Notes under the pieces: generated by a model
What the model saw: only the letters and a program-made list of their open reading frames with translations
Told to the model about the DNA's origin: nothing
Database searches by the model: none
In this document: positions 9,272-18,485 of the stretch, piece by piece
Layout of the letters: every line of letters starts with the position of its first letter
Position numbering within the stretch: the first letter of the stretch is position 1
Position numbers and translations under genes: made by a program
From: Trichomonas vaginalis G3
Taxonomy: Eukaryota > Parabasalia > Trichomonadida > Trichomonadidae
DNA length: 64,000 nt
Direction of reading: 5' to 3'
Assembly (NCBI RefSeq): GCF_026262505.1
Contig: NC_067207.1
Location: 5,092,252-5,156,251 of the forward strand

Positions 9272-10342
9272 ATGAGTTGAGGACTTGTTCTGAACTACGA
9301 ATATATCGGCTCACATATCAAAGATTATATTCCAGAGAATAATCTCTTTAGCACATTCGAAGTAGAAGATATCGAATCAATCATGAATTTTGCGAATTTA
9401 ACACCTGAGGACTTCAGTTCTCTTCTTACGCAATCTAGTTCTGTCATTTCAGCACGCCAATTGTACACCTGCACTCGAAATGCAAATATTTCAATAAACA
9501 ACTTACAAGATGCCATTTCAACACTTAAATCAGTTCAAAAGTACATGAAGATGCGAATCCTCGAAGGAATTATTAGCATTTTAGAACAATTACTAAAGGA
9601 TCAATCCATTTCAACAAATCAAATCGAAAAACATCAAGCAAATTTAGATCAAATCCAAAAAGAAAAAGAAAACAATGAGAAAGAAATACAAACTCTTCAC
9701 TCTCAACACAAAGAGAAAGAAGAAAACGATTTACCAAAAGAATTTCTTTCGAAAATTTCCAAACTTAAAAATTCCAGAGATTTCATCGAAATCTACAAAT
9801 TCTTTGAAGAAATTTCAGAAAAAGGAAATCAAAAAATGATGCAAAAAGCATGTGACGAAGAACTTTGGAAAAAACAAAAGGATAATTATTTTGGTACAAA
9901 TGTACTTCATGAAGCATCTTCAAAAGGAAATCTGAGACTTGTTAAATCTCTCATTGAATGTGGCTGTGACAAAGAAGGTGGTACACCTCTATACTGGGCA
10001 TCAAGACAAGGTAAACTTGAAGTTGTTAAATATCTTACCTCAGTTGGAGCTAATAAAGAAGCAAAGGATGATGATGGATATACTTCGCTCATTCTGGCAT
10101 CATATTTTGATAAACTTGAAGTTGTTAAATGTCTTATCTCGGCTGGAGCTAATAAAGAAGCAAAGAATAATGAAGGATTTACACCACTCATTAAGGCATC
10201 AGAATATGGTCATCTTGAAGTTGTTAAATATCTTATCTCAGTTGGAGCTAATAAAAGTGCAAAGACTAATGAGGGAAAAACAGCACTTGATTATTCGAAA
10301 GGAGAAGTAAGAAAATATTTATTATCAACTGCAAGAAAATAA
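9272..10342 (+). CDS. Ankyrin-repeat protein with helical N-terminus
   Basis: The open frame starts at ATG 9383, but the same frame upstream reads YIPENNLFSTFEVEDIESI, the kind of N-terminus such ankyrin proteins normally carry. It leads back to an ATG at 9272, interrupted by a TGA at codon 3 (9278-9280). The true start is therefore probably 9272 with a local sequence error or nonsense change; otherwise translation starts at 9383 (319 residues). A long charged helical region (residues 80-125 from 9383) precedes about four ankyrin repeats (from residue 172; motif 'LEVVKYLISVGAN'), ending in a short basic tail. These are protein-interaction modules; the partner is unknown. Confidence 0.8.
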
Positions 10343-10398
10343 TTTCTTGATATATTTGGTTATTATCTCTCAATCATTGTTGCAAAAGATAAAGTTAA

Positions 10399-10497
10399 GG
10401 GTATAGTAAACTCAAAATTCTAGAGTTTTGAGAGTGCCAATAAACTCTATAGGCCTATATATATCTATATTTTAAAGGAGAGGTTACGCCATAATAT
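10399..10497 (+). repeat. Left terminal inverted repeat of Kolobok-like element
   Basis: It starts GGGTATAGTAAACTCAAAAT and pairs with 13396 reading leftwards (GGGTATAGTCCACTAAAAAT). Similarity continues through AGTTTTGA, AATAAGCTCT, ATATATCTAT and GAGAGGTTA. Confidence 0.75.
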
Positions 10498-10784
10498 TTG
10501 ATATTATAAATTATTAATTCAAAATAAAAGTAGAAAATGAAACTAATTTTATTCTAACCTATATAAATATATCAATAATCTAAAATGATTATAGTCTGAA
10601 CTATATTTTACCAGATTATCAAATATAAGAGAAATGAAATAAGGCATAAAAATATCATAGCATAATTATTGGATAAATGCATTAATAAATTATTTATATC
10701 ATAATGAGAAAAAATCAAAATAAGAAAATGAGCATAATAATAATTTAATTAAAAACAAAAACAATAAATAAAATGTAATTTTCG

Positions 10785-12077
10785 TTAATCAAAGTCATCA
10801 ATGTCTTCGTCTTCTGATTCCCATTCGGACTTGAAAACTTGATAATCTCCTCCTGGTACACTCTGAATGGATTTTTTGTATTTGTTCTGTTTTTTAGAAC
10901 CTTTTGTAACAGTTTTTTGTTTCAATATCATTTTGGAGTAACAATTCTCTTCAAATGATTTGACACAATCTTCTGGAAGTGGGGGAAGATGTAATGCTTT
11001 TTGTATATCTCCGAGAAAATGCTCTGGATCATTCCATTCTAAGATTGCAACGTTAACTCTAATGTTAATGTTCTTCCAGGCTCTTGATTTGTCCAAATAG
11101 CATGCAATTTTGGAGTTAAACGCTTCATTCATGCAGGTAGATCCAATGGAAGAAACTTTGGAAACTATGGGTGTCCATTTGTGAACCCAGTCATAGAGCA
11201 TGAATTGAAGTTGGATCGAATTGACACCTTTTTGCCATTCAAAGCATTTGTAATTGTGCGGTTCGCAAAAAGAATGATTGCCTACGTAATGGTAGACACA
11301 ATTCTCCCACATTTTCGTACGTTTGTCAATATTTTCTTCGGCAAAACATGACCAAAGCCACATACTTAGGCTTGCATTCAGACCCCAGAAAGGTCTCTCT
11401 ATTTTTTCAATCTTCTGAGTCTTGTCGTTGAAAACTTCAACTGTCTTATGAGAAGCTGAGAACTTTGTAAAATCTTTTGAGATATTTTTTGATACATGAC
11501 CTGGATCGAATCTTTCAAGATGAGAGACGCCAAATTCTTTAAAGACAGAGACACTTTTGTTATCTCGGTCTTTAATAATCTCTTTAACATCTTTCAAGAT
11601 ATTGTATTTCTTTAATTGCTTCAAGATGATTCGAGTTCCAGCACTTTCCATATTGTTGGAAGCTCCGGAATACTGAGCATGCTGTCTGTTTCCACCAATA
11701 TGGTTGATGTTCACGCATGCAAGAACTCTTTTTGTGACAGCATCGAGCGCAGTTACTGTACAACTTGGCGAGTTTCGCCTGTGCGTCCATCTTGCATCAA
11801 TGGATAAGTAACCACTGAAGGACTTTCTCGACAGCATTAGGGAAATACTTTTAAGTCTTCTAATCTTATCGTCACAAAATCTCTGTTGTCTCATGACACC
11901 ACTCTTCACAGGGGGCTTAGTTCCACAAAGAGAAAGAAAGCGAGCACCTTTTGTATATGGCATTCCGGTCATTATGCAAGCACCAAGCATCTGTCGCGCT
12001 GAGAGTCGACGACGTTCGTGGAGTAAAATGTTATGCATTGCCTTTGTTTTCCGTTTTGGGTGAACAATATGGCCCAT
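10785..12077 (-). CDS. Kolobok-like transposase
   Basis: A 430-residue ORF sits inside TTAA-flanked inverted repeats. A basic N-terminus (VHPKRKTKAMHNILLHERRRLSAR) likely binds DNA. A DDE/RNase-H-like core begins with the beta-strand motif SIDARW (D94), followed by 'TALDAVTKRVLACVNI', then a second acidic site in 'IIKDRDNKS' (D170/D172). The region 'FDPGHVSKNI' follows, and the last 80 residues are Lys-rich and then acidic. This order matches the Kolobok/IS4-like DDE layout. It would cut and paste the element at TTAA. The final catalytic Glu cannot be assigned by eye. An E2F-like GGCGGGA motif lies 20 bp upstream of the ATG. Confidence 0.75.
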   Translation of the reverse strand: MGHIVHPKRKTKAMHNILLHERRRLSARQMLGACIMTGMPYTKGARFLSLCGTKPPVKSGVMRQQRFCDDKIRRLKSISLMLSRKSFSGYLSIDARWTHRRNSPSCTVTALDAVTKRVLACVNINHIGGNRQHAQYSGASNNMESAGTRIILKQLKKYNILKDVKEIIKDRDNKSVSVFKEFGVSHLERFDPGHVSKNISKDFTKFSASHKTVEVFNDKTQKIEKIERPFWGLNASLSMWLWSCFAEENIDKRTKMWENCVYHYVGNHSFCEPHNYKCFEWQKGVNSIQLQFMLYDWVHKWTPIVSKVSSIGSTCMNEAFNSKIACYLDKSRAWKNINIRVNVAILEWNDPEHFLGDIQKALHLPPLPEDCVKSFEENCYSKMILKQKTVTKGSKKQNKYKKSIQSVPGGDYQVFKSEWESEDEDIDDFD

Positions 12078-12096
12078 ACAACAAAAAAAAATGAAA

Positions 12097-12107
12097 TCCC
12101 GCCAAAA
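12097..12107 (-). promoter_or_regulatory. E2F-like motif upstream of transposase
   Basis: The minus strand reads TTTTGGCGGGA twenty bases upstream of the transposase ATG, a close match to the E2F/DP consensus TTTTGGCGGGAA. It is a motif match only. Confidence 0.35.
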
Positions 12108-13296
12108 GTGAAAATTGAATAAAAAGTAATAATTAATAAATATATACTATATCATTAGATGAATATTTTGGAATAACATTTTAAAATCGAGGTTTTTCAA
12201 TGGATAACGGTTCAATCAAAAATTTGACCCCATTTTAGAATCTACATTAAAAATGGAACATTTCTGTCGTTTCAAAATTCCAAAATAACGTTTCTATTCC
12301 TCTCAAAAGTAAAAATAAACTTTATTGGGGAAAAAATATTTTTATTTTCCAAAAAAAATGAAAACCTTAAATGCAAATCTAATTTTGATGCTTTTGTTTG
12401 TGATTTTTTGGATTTCGAAAAAAATTTGAAAATTCAGACAAGTTACCATTAACACTAATACGTTTCAGCGAGTCGGTCCCATCAGAGAAATTTTCATAAA
12501 TCGGCGATATAATTTATTATTTCAGCAAAATATTCTCAGATCCAACTAGAATAAGGTCAAATTATACAAATTTAGCAAAGGCTAGTTATCCTACCTATTC
12601 AATTAACTTTATTTTAAATAATTCAAGACAATTCTCAAAATTACCTTAATAATCGCGTTCTCTTCGCAAAATGACGATTCATCATTCACTACCAGCATAA
12701 CTGAGGGCTTGTGCTCACAGAATAATACAGATAATTTACTTATTAATGCAAAATTTAGTACAAAAGGTAATCATAGAAGATACAAAAAAAGTTTCTTTAT
12801 TTTGATTGCTGATTTTATTTCTTCTAAAACTTACCAAATCTAAAAAATCCAAAATTGAATGCTATTGAATTTCATGTTTATGTAACATATACTATTTATT
12901 ATATAAGGAATAAAAATTTTATAGTTTTAATCAAAAATAAAGGTGTACTAAATGCATACAAAACAAGGTATTTTTTACTCATCCAAAATATGTTAACGGT
13001 GCTATTTATATAATCAATATCCGAATTTCGAAATCATTTTGATGAAATCTTTATTTTAAAATTGAGTTGACTGTTAAAATCACCCGAGAAGAGGGATTAT
13101 CTCAATGAAAAGTACATAAAATAGCAAACGCACAAGATGGCACTATGCAGCTTTATATTGTTATACAGGATGAACATATAAAATGTTTGGAAAACACTTA
13201 CTTCGTTCTACAAATGTGTATCTCTTTATATCAAAGATTCTTCTCAAATTATTGAGAGACTTCTCTCAAAAAAAGGAAAATTTGATAACTAAAAAA
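12108..13296. other. Non-coding half of the Kolobok-like element
   Basis: About 1.2 kb, AT-rich, without a convincing ORF. I see no second gene, so the element appears to have a single gene and a long untranslated arm. Confidence 0.5.
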
Positions 13297-13396
13297 AATT
13301 ATGGCATAACCTCTCGTTTTGCATAGATATATATTTACATGGTCACAGAGCTTATTTTCATTGTCAAAACTTAAAAATTTTTAGTGGACTATACCC
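13297..13396 (-). repeat. Right terminal inverted repeat of Kolobok-like element
   Basis: Reverse-complement partner of 10399-10497. The outermost nine bases are identical, and the TTAA duplicate follows immediately at 13397-13400. Confidence 0.75.
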
Positions 13397-13400
13397 TTAA

Positions 13401-14693
13401 ACTCCTTTTTTTTATTTAGGTACCCTATTCAATTTCTATCGTCACCATATGGAGAGGTCAGGCCCATATCATAAAACATTAAGTTTGGACTTACTAAGAC
13501 ATGTAAGAATTACCTTGCTTGTATAGGGGCATTAAATACTTTTAGATGCTAAAATCTTCAAAATTAATTTAATTTGATATTCAAAATATGCACGAAAACG
13601 TAAATAAATACGGATCTAGCTCTCACATATCTCTATTTTAAGCATTGATAAGTATTTCTACATTCTATTTTAAAAAATATTCAAATTTCACAATATTCTT
13701 TTCATTGATAATCTACATATTAACGAGAATGATATAACTTTTCATGTGTTTAGAAGTTCTTAGCTTTAGTACTGTATTGTTGAAAAAATTATTGAAGACT
13801 TTTTTCTTTTTGAGAAATTAATGCAATAACCAAAGAGGAATTGCATATGCTGCGCACTAAAATTATAGAAATGTCTCTAATTAGACACAAATAGAGATAT
13901 TCGGAAATAAAAATTTGAAATTTTGATCAAAAACGCTATTTTCTAATCATTTTTATTTTAACTATATATAAAGTATCTTTTTCTATAATTTATACTTGAT
14001 GGTTTAAAAGACGTTTAGACTCAAAATTTTACTGCATTTCATGTGGTAACTATGCTTTATCACTAACTACCTCCTTGTTTCAACCCTGAACAATATATTA
14101 TACCTCCCAATGCAGGTATTACTCCAACAAAATTAGCAATTTGGCTATTGTCTAAAATTTTCTCAAAGAAAGAGGAGTAAAGTCCCATTTTTAGAATTCG
14201 AGCTATATTAGAATGCAACTTAGACAAAAGGTTACAGTTTCAATACACATATTCAAAAAAATTGCATTCGAAATTTAAGATAAAGTACAATTTCCAAAAA
14301 AGAGTATCGAATCAGTGCACAAATATGCATTTACATGCTTACACTAGCTTGCACTAGTATTAATAATTTTGAAATTAATTTTCAAATTATTACCATACCT
14401 TTTGCAAAATTATTATGCTTATGATTCTAAGCATAGTTAAGCGATCTCGAATTTGAATTGCTAAGAAAAAATAATTAGTAAAAAATTTGTCTATGCATTC
14501 TGTATGATGCTACTAACTATATTAGCAGCATACCTAAAATCTTTTCAATATTTTTGAGGGAATTTGAATGGTACTGGTTGAGAGCTTTTTTAATTAAGGT
14601 ACTATTTCGATAGAATTTGAATGGTACCCCTTCAATTTTGTGAGGGACCCCCTTTCATTTTTTGAATAGGGTACCTTAAATGAAAAAAGGACC
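13401..14693. mobile_element. Non-coding TTAA-flanked inverted-repeat element (MITE-like)
   Basis: The left end (13401 onward) reads ACTCC, a T-run, ATTTAGGTACCCTATTCAA. The right end, reverse-complemented from 14693, reads GGTCC, a T-run, ATTTAAGGTACCCTATTCAA, giving about 32 bp of inverted repeat with most positions equal. TTAA lies on both sides (13397-13400, shared with the Kolobok-like copy, and 14694-14697). There is no coding capacity, so it is probably non-autonomous. Near the right end are direct repeats of GAATTTGAATGGTAC (about 14560, 14618). Confidence 0.5.
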
Positions 14694-14849
14694 TTAATAT
14701 ATTACCACGTGATAAGTTTTTATAAAACTCCAATTTCATAAAATGAGTGTGAGACAAGATTTCTATTTTTCTAAAATGATATATAATAAAACTTTATGAG
14801 ATACAAAAAAAAATTTAATTATTCAAACATTAAATGTATAGATGTAAAA

Positions 14850-14975
14850 CTGACCTCTTCCATAAAAGTTCAACAGTAATTGTTCATTTGCTGTAGCTCT
14901 ATCCTAACAGCTTTTTCCGAGAATATCTTTTGCAAGCATGTTTGCGCCGTTAATAATTTGAACTTTAACAAGCAT
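14850..14975 (-). pseudogene. C2-domain gene relic (N-terminal piece)
   Basis: Reading from ATG 14975, MLVKVQIINGANMLAKDILG is a classic first strand of a calcium-binding C2 domain. A short gap where 'DPY' should be follows, then VRIELQQMNNY in another frame and a stop. Nothing more of the domain follows to the left, where the TTAA-flanked element begins at 14693. This is a truncated relic, or a gene cut by rearrangement. Confidence 0.55.
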
Positions 14976-15139
14976 CTATCAGGGGAGTCCTGTGGTACTT
15001 ATCTCTAGTCTCAAAATGATGGCATTAGAAGCGATTTTCTTAATATTTGTCATATAATATTATCATTAATTTTTAAAATTAACATATTTATTTGGTAAAA
15101 ATAAAAATTCGATATATATTTATCTCTATTACAACATAT

Positions 15140-15907
15140 TTATTTAGATAGGCACCAATTTCCTGGTGAAACTTCTTTCCATTCTTCGATAATATCGCCA
15201 CCAATCAAAAGTGAGGTTCCAAGTGGACTCCACATAATATTTTTGACTGAATGGACATTATGTTGGATAGGAGTAAGAAGTCTCTCGCTGAAAATGCCAT
15301 CAACGATGCCAATAATTCCAACTTTATCATTTTCAAAAATAATTGCAGCCAAATCCGCATTACATGGATTTGGTTCGATGGCAACTGGTTTATCAGTAGT
15401 TTTGAAAGGTTCCGAGGTAACTTTCTTGTTGAAATTAAAACGCCAAATCATATCATCGTAAACAGCGAATATTGTATCGTTAAGACCAAAGTTGAAGTAT
15501 TTAAACTTGTTTGGATATGCAAATCTACGAATTGGAAGTAAAGTTGGTTGTTGTTCAAATAATAAATTGAAAATCATGATTTCACCATTTGAAATGCACC
15601 CAATGCGTGCCTCTGGTGGATATGGGGATACTCTTAAGCAGCTTGAGAAAGATTTGAAATTTTCGATTTTATAAGTCTTCCAAGCCATGTCTTGACGATA
15701 TATTGTGAGTGACCCATCCTTTTCTGCAATAATAAAAGCTAATCCAAGTGAAGAAGGAAGAAATTGTGCGTCAATGCAGTCAACATGAAAAGTTGTAAGT
15801 ACATTTAAGATATTTTTCGATATAGAGTAAACAATAAGATTGCTATCTTCTGTTAATGCCAATGAAAATGAGCAAGAAGGATCAGTACGAGCAAGAATTG
15901 TTTTCAT
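15140..15907 (-). CDS. WD40/beta-propeller protein, Sec13-like
   Basis: This 255-residue protein is made of short beta-propeller-like blades (for example 'GSLTIYRQDMAWKTYKI', 'ARIGCISNGEIMIFNL'). It ends with 'HSVKNIMWSPLGTSLLIGGD', then EEWKEVSPGNWCL. That end closely resembles the last blade of Sec13 (SW.tG..La.sggD....Wke...G.W). Sec13 is a six-bladed subunit of the COPII coat and the nuclear-pore Y complex. At 255 residues it is slightly shorter than usual. A divergent Seh1 or other WD40 protein remains possible. Its start faces the plus-strand gene at 15975 with a 67-bp gap. Confidence 0.5.
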   Translation of the reverse strand: MKTILARTDPSCSFSLALTEDSNLIVYSISKNILNVLTTFHVDCIDAQFLPSSLGLAFIIAEKDGSLTIYRQDMAWKTYKIENFKSFSSCLRVSPYPPEARIGCISNGEIMIFNLLFEQQPTLLPIRRFAYPNKFKYFNFGLNDTIFAVYDDMIWRFNFNKKVTSEPFKTTDKPVAIEPNPCNADLAAIIFENDKVGIIGIVDGIFSERLLTPIQHNVHSVKNIMWSPLGTSLLIGGDIIEEWKEVSPGNWCLSK

Positions 15908-15974
15908 CGCAATAAAAAAAATTTTTTTTAGTCTTGAGAATTGAATTGATATCGATTATTTCGAAAAGTGACAA

Positions 15975-16376
15975 ATGATTTTTGTTTTTTTATTTATCTT
16001 TTCTGAATCAGTGAAATTACGATCAGCCGGGAAATCAGAAATAAAGAAGGCATATGGCGTCGAAACAGTTAAGTCGGAAGAAGAATCTCTTGTTGAACAA
16101 TACGATATGAAAATGTTATTCTTCCAAAACGTCAAGAATGCTAAGGATGTTGCTCGCAAAAATGATAACAACCCACTTAAGAAACAAAAATTTATTTCTC
16201 CAAAGCAGCAGAAAAGGGATAAAGAAAAAATGGAATTTTTAAAGCGAAAAATAACGATCACAAAATCAGGTGCCGAAAGACCGAAGATTGAATCAATGAA
16301 ATTAAAAATCAGCAAACAAAAAATTCCGAAAATCGAAATCGCTACGCCTAAACCGATCGTTATTACAAACAAATGA
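15975..16376 (+). CDS. Small Lys-rich protein with hydrophobic N-terminus
   Basis: A 133-residue ORF opens with a short hydrophobic run (MIFVFLFIFSES) that could be a signal peptide. The rest is highly charged and helical (QQKRDKEKMEFLKRKI) with a basic Pro/Ile-rich tail. No family is recognised. I prefer this strand over the overlapping minus ORF because the composition is protein-like and the gene fits the divergent spacing with the 15907 start. An alternative start is the Met at 16108. Confidence 0.5.
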   Translation: MIFVFLFIFSESVKLRSAGKSEIKKAYGVETVKSEEESLVEQYDMKMLFFQNVKNAKDVARKNDNNPLKKQKFISPKQQKRDKEKMEFLKRKITITKSGAERPKIESMKLKISKQKIPKIEIATPKPIVITNK

Positions 16377-16681
16377 TTTTTCAAGGGCATTTTATGATAC
16401 TCTTAGCTAATAATTACTTAAATGACGAATAAAATTTTATTCTATTCGTTATTTGATTATTCGCGCTAACATCGCTTACAAACTCATTATATAGTTCAAC
16501 TCAACAATATTTTCATGCTTACTTCAAACATTATTAAACTTTTATTAACATTTTTTTTGTTTTTTGTAATGAATAAAGATAATGTCATATAGTAAACGTA
16601 TATTTTGTTAATTCTGTGATTATGCATGACATGATTTTAAAAAACAGAGGATTAATTAAGATAGAAAACAAAAAAACAACT

Positions 16682-17002
16682 TTATTCTTCATCATCCTCT
16701 TCTCGTTGAGAAGTAGTAGAATTTTTCGATGCTTCACCTTCTTCATTTTTCGAAGATGATTTATTTTTATATTTATTCATTTTATTTCTACGCATAACTC
16801 TATTTTCTTGCTTGTTTCTTTCTCTGATTTCTTCAACTGCAATTTTAGATTTCTCGATATATACATTTCTCTGTTCATCTGTTAGTTCTCTCCACATTTC
16901 TCCCATTTTTTTAAATAAATCGCCAAAACCCATATTGGGATTTTCATCTTTGACTTTTGAGCGAACCTCGCTTACAAAGAGGTTGAAAGGAGAAGATCCC
17001 AT
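16682..17002 (-). CDS. HMG-box protein
   Basis: Residues 1-65 match an HMG box: SPFNLFVSEVRSKVKDENPN, then 'FGDLFKKMGEMWRELTDEQRNVYIEKS', with the core aromatic, Trp and Lys residues in place. An acidic, Ser/Glu-rich tail (QREEDDEE) follows, as in the chromatin proteins HMGB/NHP6. It probably bends DNA in nucleosomal chromatin. At 106 residues it is a typical single-box protein. Confidence 0.85.
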   Translation of the reverse strand: MGSSPFNLFVSEVRSKVKDENPNMGFGDLFKKMGEMWRELTDEQRNVYIEKSKIAVEEIRERNKQENRVMRRNKMNKYKNKSSSKNEEGEASKNSTTSQREEDDEE

Positions 17003-17174
17003 CTTCGCTCAAATCAATAAAAAAAAGCAACAAAAAAATAAAAATTTAAAAAAAATAAAAGGGGATGTCACGTATTCAATTTGAAAATATTGAAATTCGT
17101 GATAATAAATAATATATTCGTCTAAAAGAAGTAAAATGATCGCAAAAAAATAATATATTTTACTTATTAATTTT

Positions 17175-18485
17175 CTATTGGAAATATTCCTGCAAATAAG
17201 AAACATCTGTAACAGATGACTTTTCAACTTCGTCAAAGTCCTTGATAAGTGCATCTCTATCACTGTCGGAAGGTTTACAATTGAACGTAAATTTCGCAAG
17301 ATGTTTAATGAGTTGCGAATTGAACTTATTCATGATTCCATGACGTGAAACAAAGTATTTGTTTGCGTCTTCGTTCTTGTCTGAGCGCTTTGCAGCTTCA
17401 TCGAGCTCTTTCTGTAGCAAATTAAAGGATTTGAAAATCGAAAGTACTTTCGCGTAAGTTGTCTTGCTCTGTATATGATCTTTGAATATTCTAGCTGGGA
17501 ACTTCTCCAATAAATAAGAGCCGATATCGAAGGTTGGAGTAACTGTATCTGGAGCCAACGAATCTATCTGCTCCAAAAATGACTCCATCTGGTTATTGAG
17601 CAAAATAACACCGTCAGCTGGATCTGTTTGGTACCTGAGATCATCATACATTGAGTGCATTTTATCGGCGGAGTAAATCCATTGATTTAATGGTGTCTCA
17701 AATTCCATCTGATCACAGTTCATCTTCTCAATGAAGTCTGCAATTCCGAAATCTTTGATTAATGCACTTACATCTGGGTTTTTCAATTCGGTGAAGTCAG
17801 ATGCGTGTATGTTTTCAATAAGTTCCGAGATGTGTTGGCTGAGCTGATAAAATTTGTCATATGAAAATTCATAATCTTTTTCGGGTAAACCAGTATTGCT
17901 GGAGCAAACTGATCGCATAAAGTTTGTTGATTTTGATATTATTTGCGTGCAGGAGTAGTCTAAGTCGACATAGAGACGGAAAGCTTGGTTTAATTTGTTC
18001 GGAAGCTGGAATATCTGTTGTTGTGTGATTGGACAGTGCGGAATTGGATTGAACATTCCCTCAAGAGCTCCTTCCTTATATTCTGGTACGAGCATTTCCT
18101 TCTTGAAAACTGCGTTCGTAAACTGATTAACAATTTCATTAGGGGATCCAAGCTGATCGAGAGTGTTATTTTTGCATGCCTCTATAACGCGATTAAAAGC
18201 ATTTATCCAACAAACCACTTCAACTTCCTGCTCACATACAATATAAAACGCTTTTTCGGGATTTTTAATGTACAATGCAGGCTCCCCTTTTGGCCCACGA
18301 CCTGTGGATATAACTGTATCGCCAGTAATTTGAAAAGAGCCTTTTTCTCCTTTATATTTTTTCTCGAAATATTTTACTATACCTTTTCCTAAAACAAACC
18401 AGCGACGTTTCCAGGATTTAATGATATGGCCTTCTTTAAGTAGCCAGCCTTCCTTAATAATAGGAGTAAATGGTGGCTCACTCAT
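17175..18485 (-). CDS. PH-domain protein
   Basis: Residues 8-105 form a pleckstrin-homology domain: IKEGWLLKEGHIIKSWKRRW, then FVLGKGIVKYFE and the C-terminal helix with its invariant Trp (VVCWINAFNRVIEAC). The remaining 330 residues are helical, without a domain I can name. The PH domain suggests phosphoinositide-dependent membrane recruitment (KxnKxR-type basic loop seen). The start at 18485 is supported by the immediate domain beginning. Confidence 0.8.
   Translation of the reverse strand: MSEPPFTPIIKEGWLLKEGHIIKSWKRRWFVLGKGIVKYFEKKYKGEKGSFQITGDTVISTGRGPKGEPALYIKNPEKAFYIVCEQEVEVVCWINAFNRVIEACKNNTLDQLGSPNEIVNQFTNAVFKKEMLVPEYKEGALEGMFNPIPHCPITQQQIFQLPNKLNQAFRLYVDLDYSCTQIISKSTNFMRSVCSSNTGLPEKDYEFSYDKFYQLSQHISELIENIHASDFTELKNPDVSALIKDFGIADFIEKMNCDQMEFETPLNQWIYSADKMHSMYDDLRYQTDPADGVILLNNQMESFLEQIDSLAPDTVTPTFDIGSYLLEKFPARIFKDHIQSKTTYAKVLSIFKSFNLLQKELDEAAKRSDKNEDANKYFVSRHGIMNKFNSQLIKHLAKFTFNCKPSDSDRDALIKDFDEVEKSSVTDVSYLQEYFQ

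Larger units (their letters stand above)
10399..13396. mobile_element. Kolobok-type DNA transposon, complete, TTAA target-site duplication
   Basis: The element is bounded by GGGTATAGT at 10399 and ACTATACCC at 13396, each flanked by TTAA (10395-10398 and 13397-13400). The terminal inverted repeats extend about 100 bp at roughly three-quarters identity, including a shared GAGAGGTTA-GCCATAAT block. It carries one transposase gene and about 1.3 kb of non-coding DNA. TTAA duplications with 5'-GG ends are typical of Kolobok; piggyBac also uses TTAA, but its termini are CCC-type and its transposase differs. The transposase is open, so the copy may be intact. Confidence 0.75.

Noticed and set aside
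10399-13396. piggyBac element
   Set aside because: TTAA is shared, but the ends are GGG-type and the transposase motif order (DARW, then KDRD) fits Kolobok better.
15956-16390. 144-residue minus-strand ORF
   Set aside because: Mirror of the Lys-rich plus-strand ORF 15975-16376; Phe/Leu/Ser-heavy composition.
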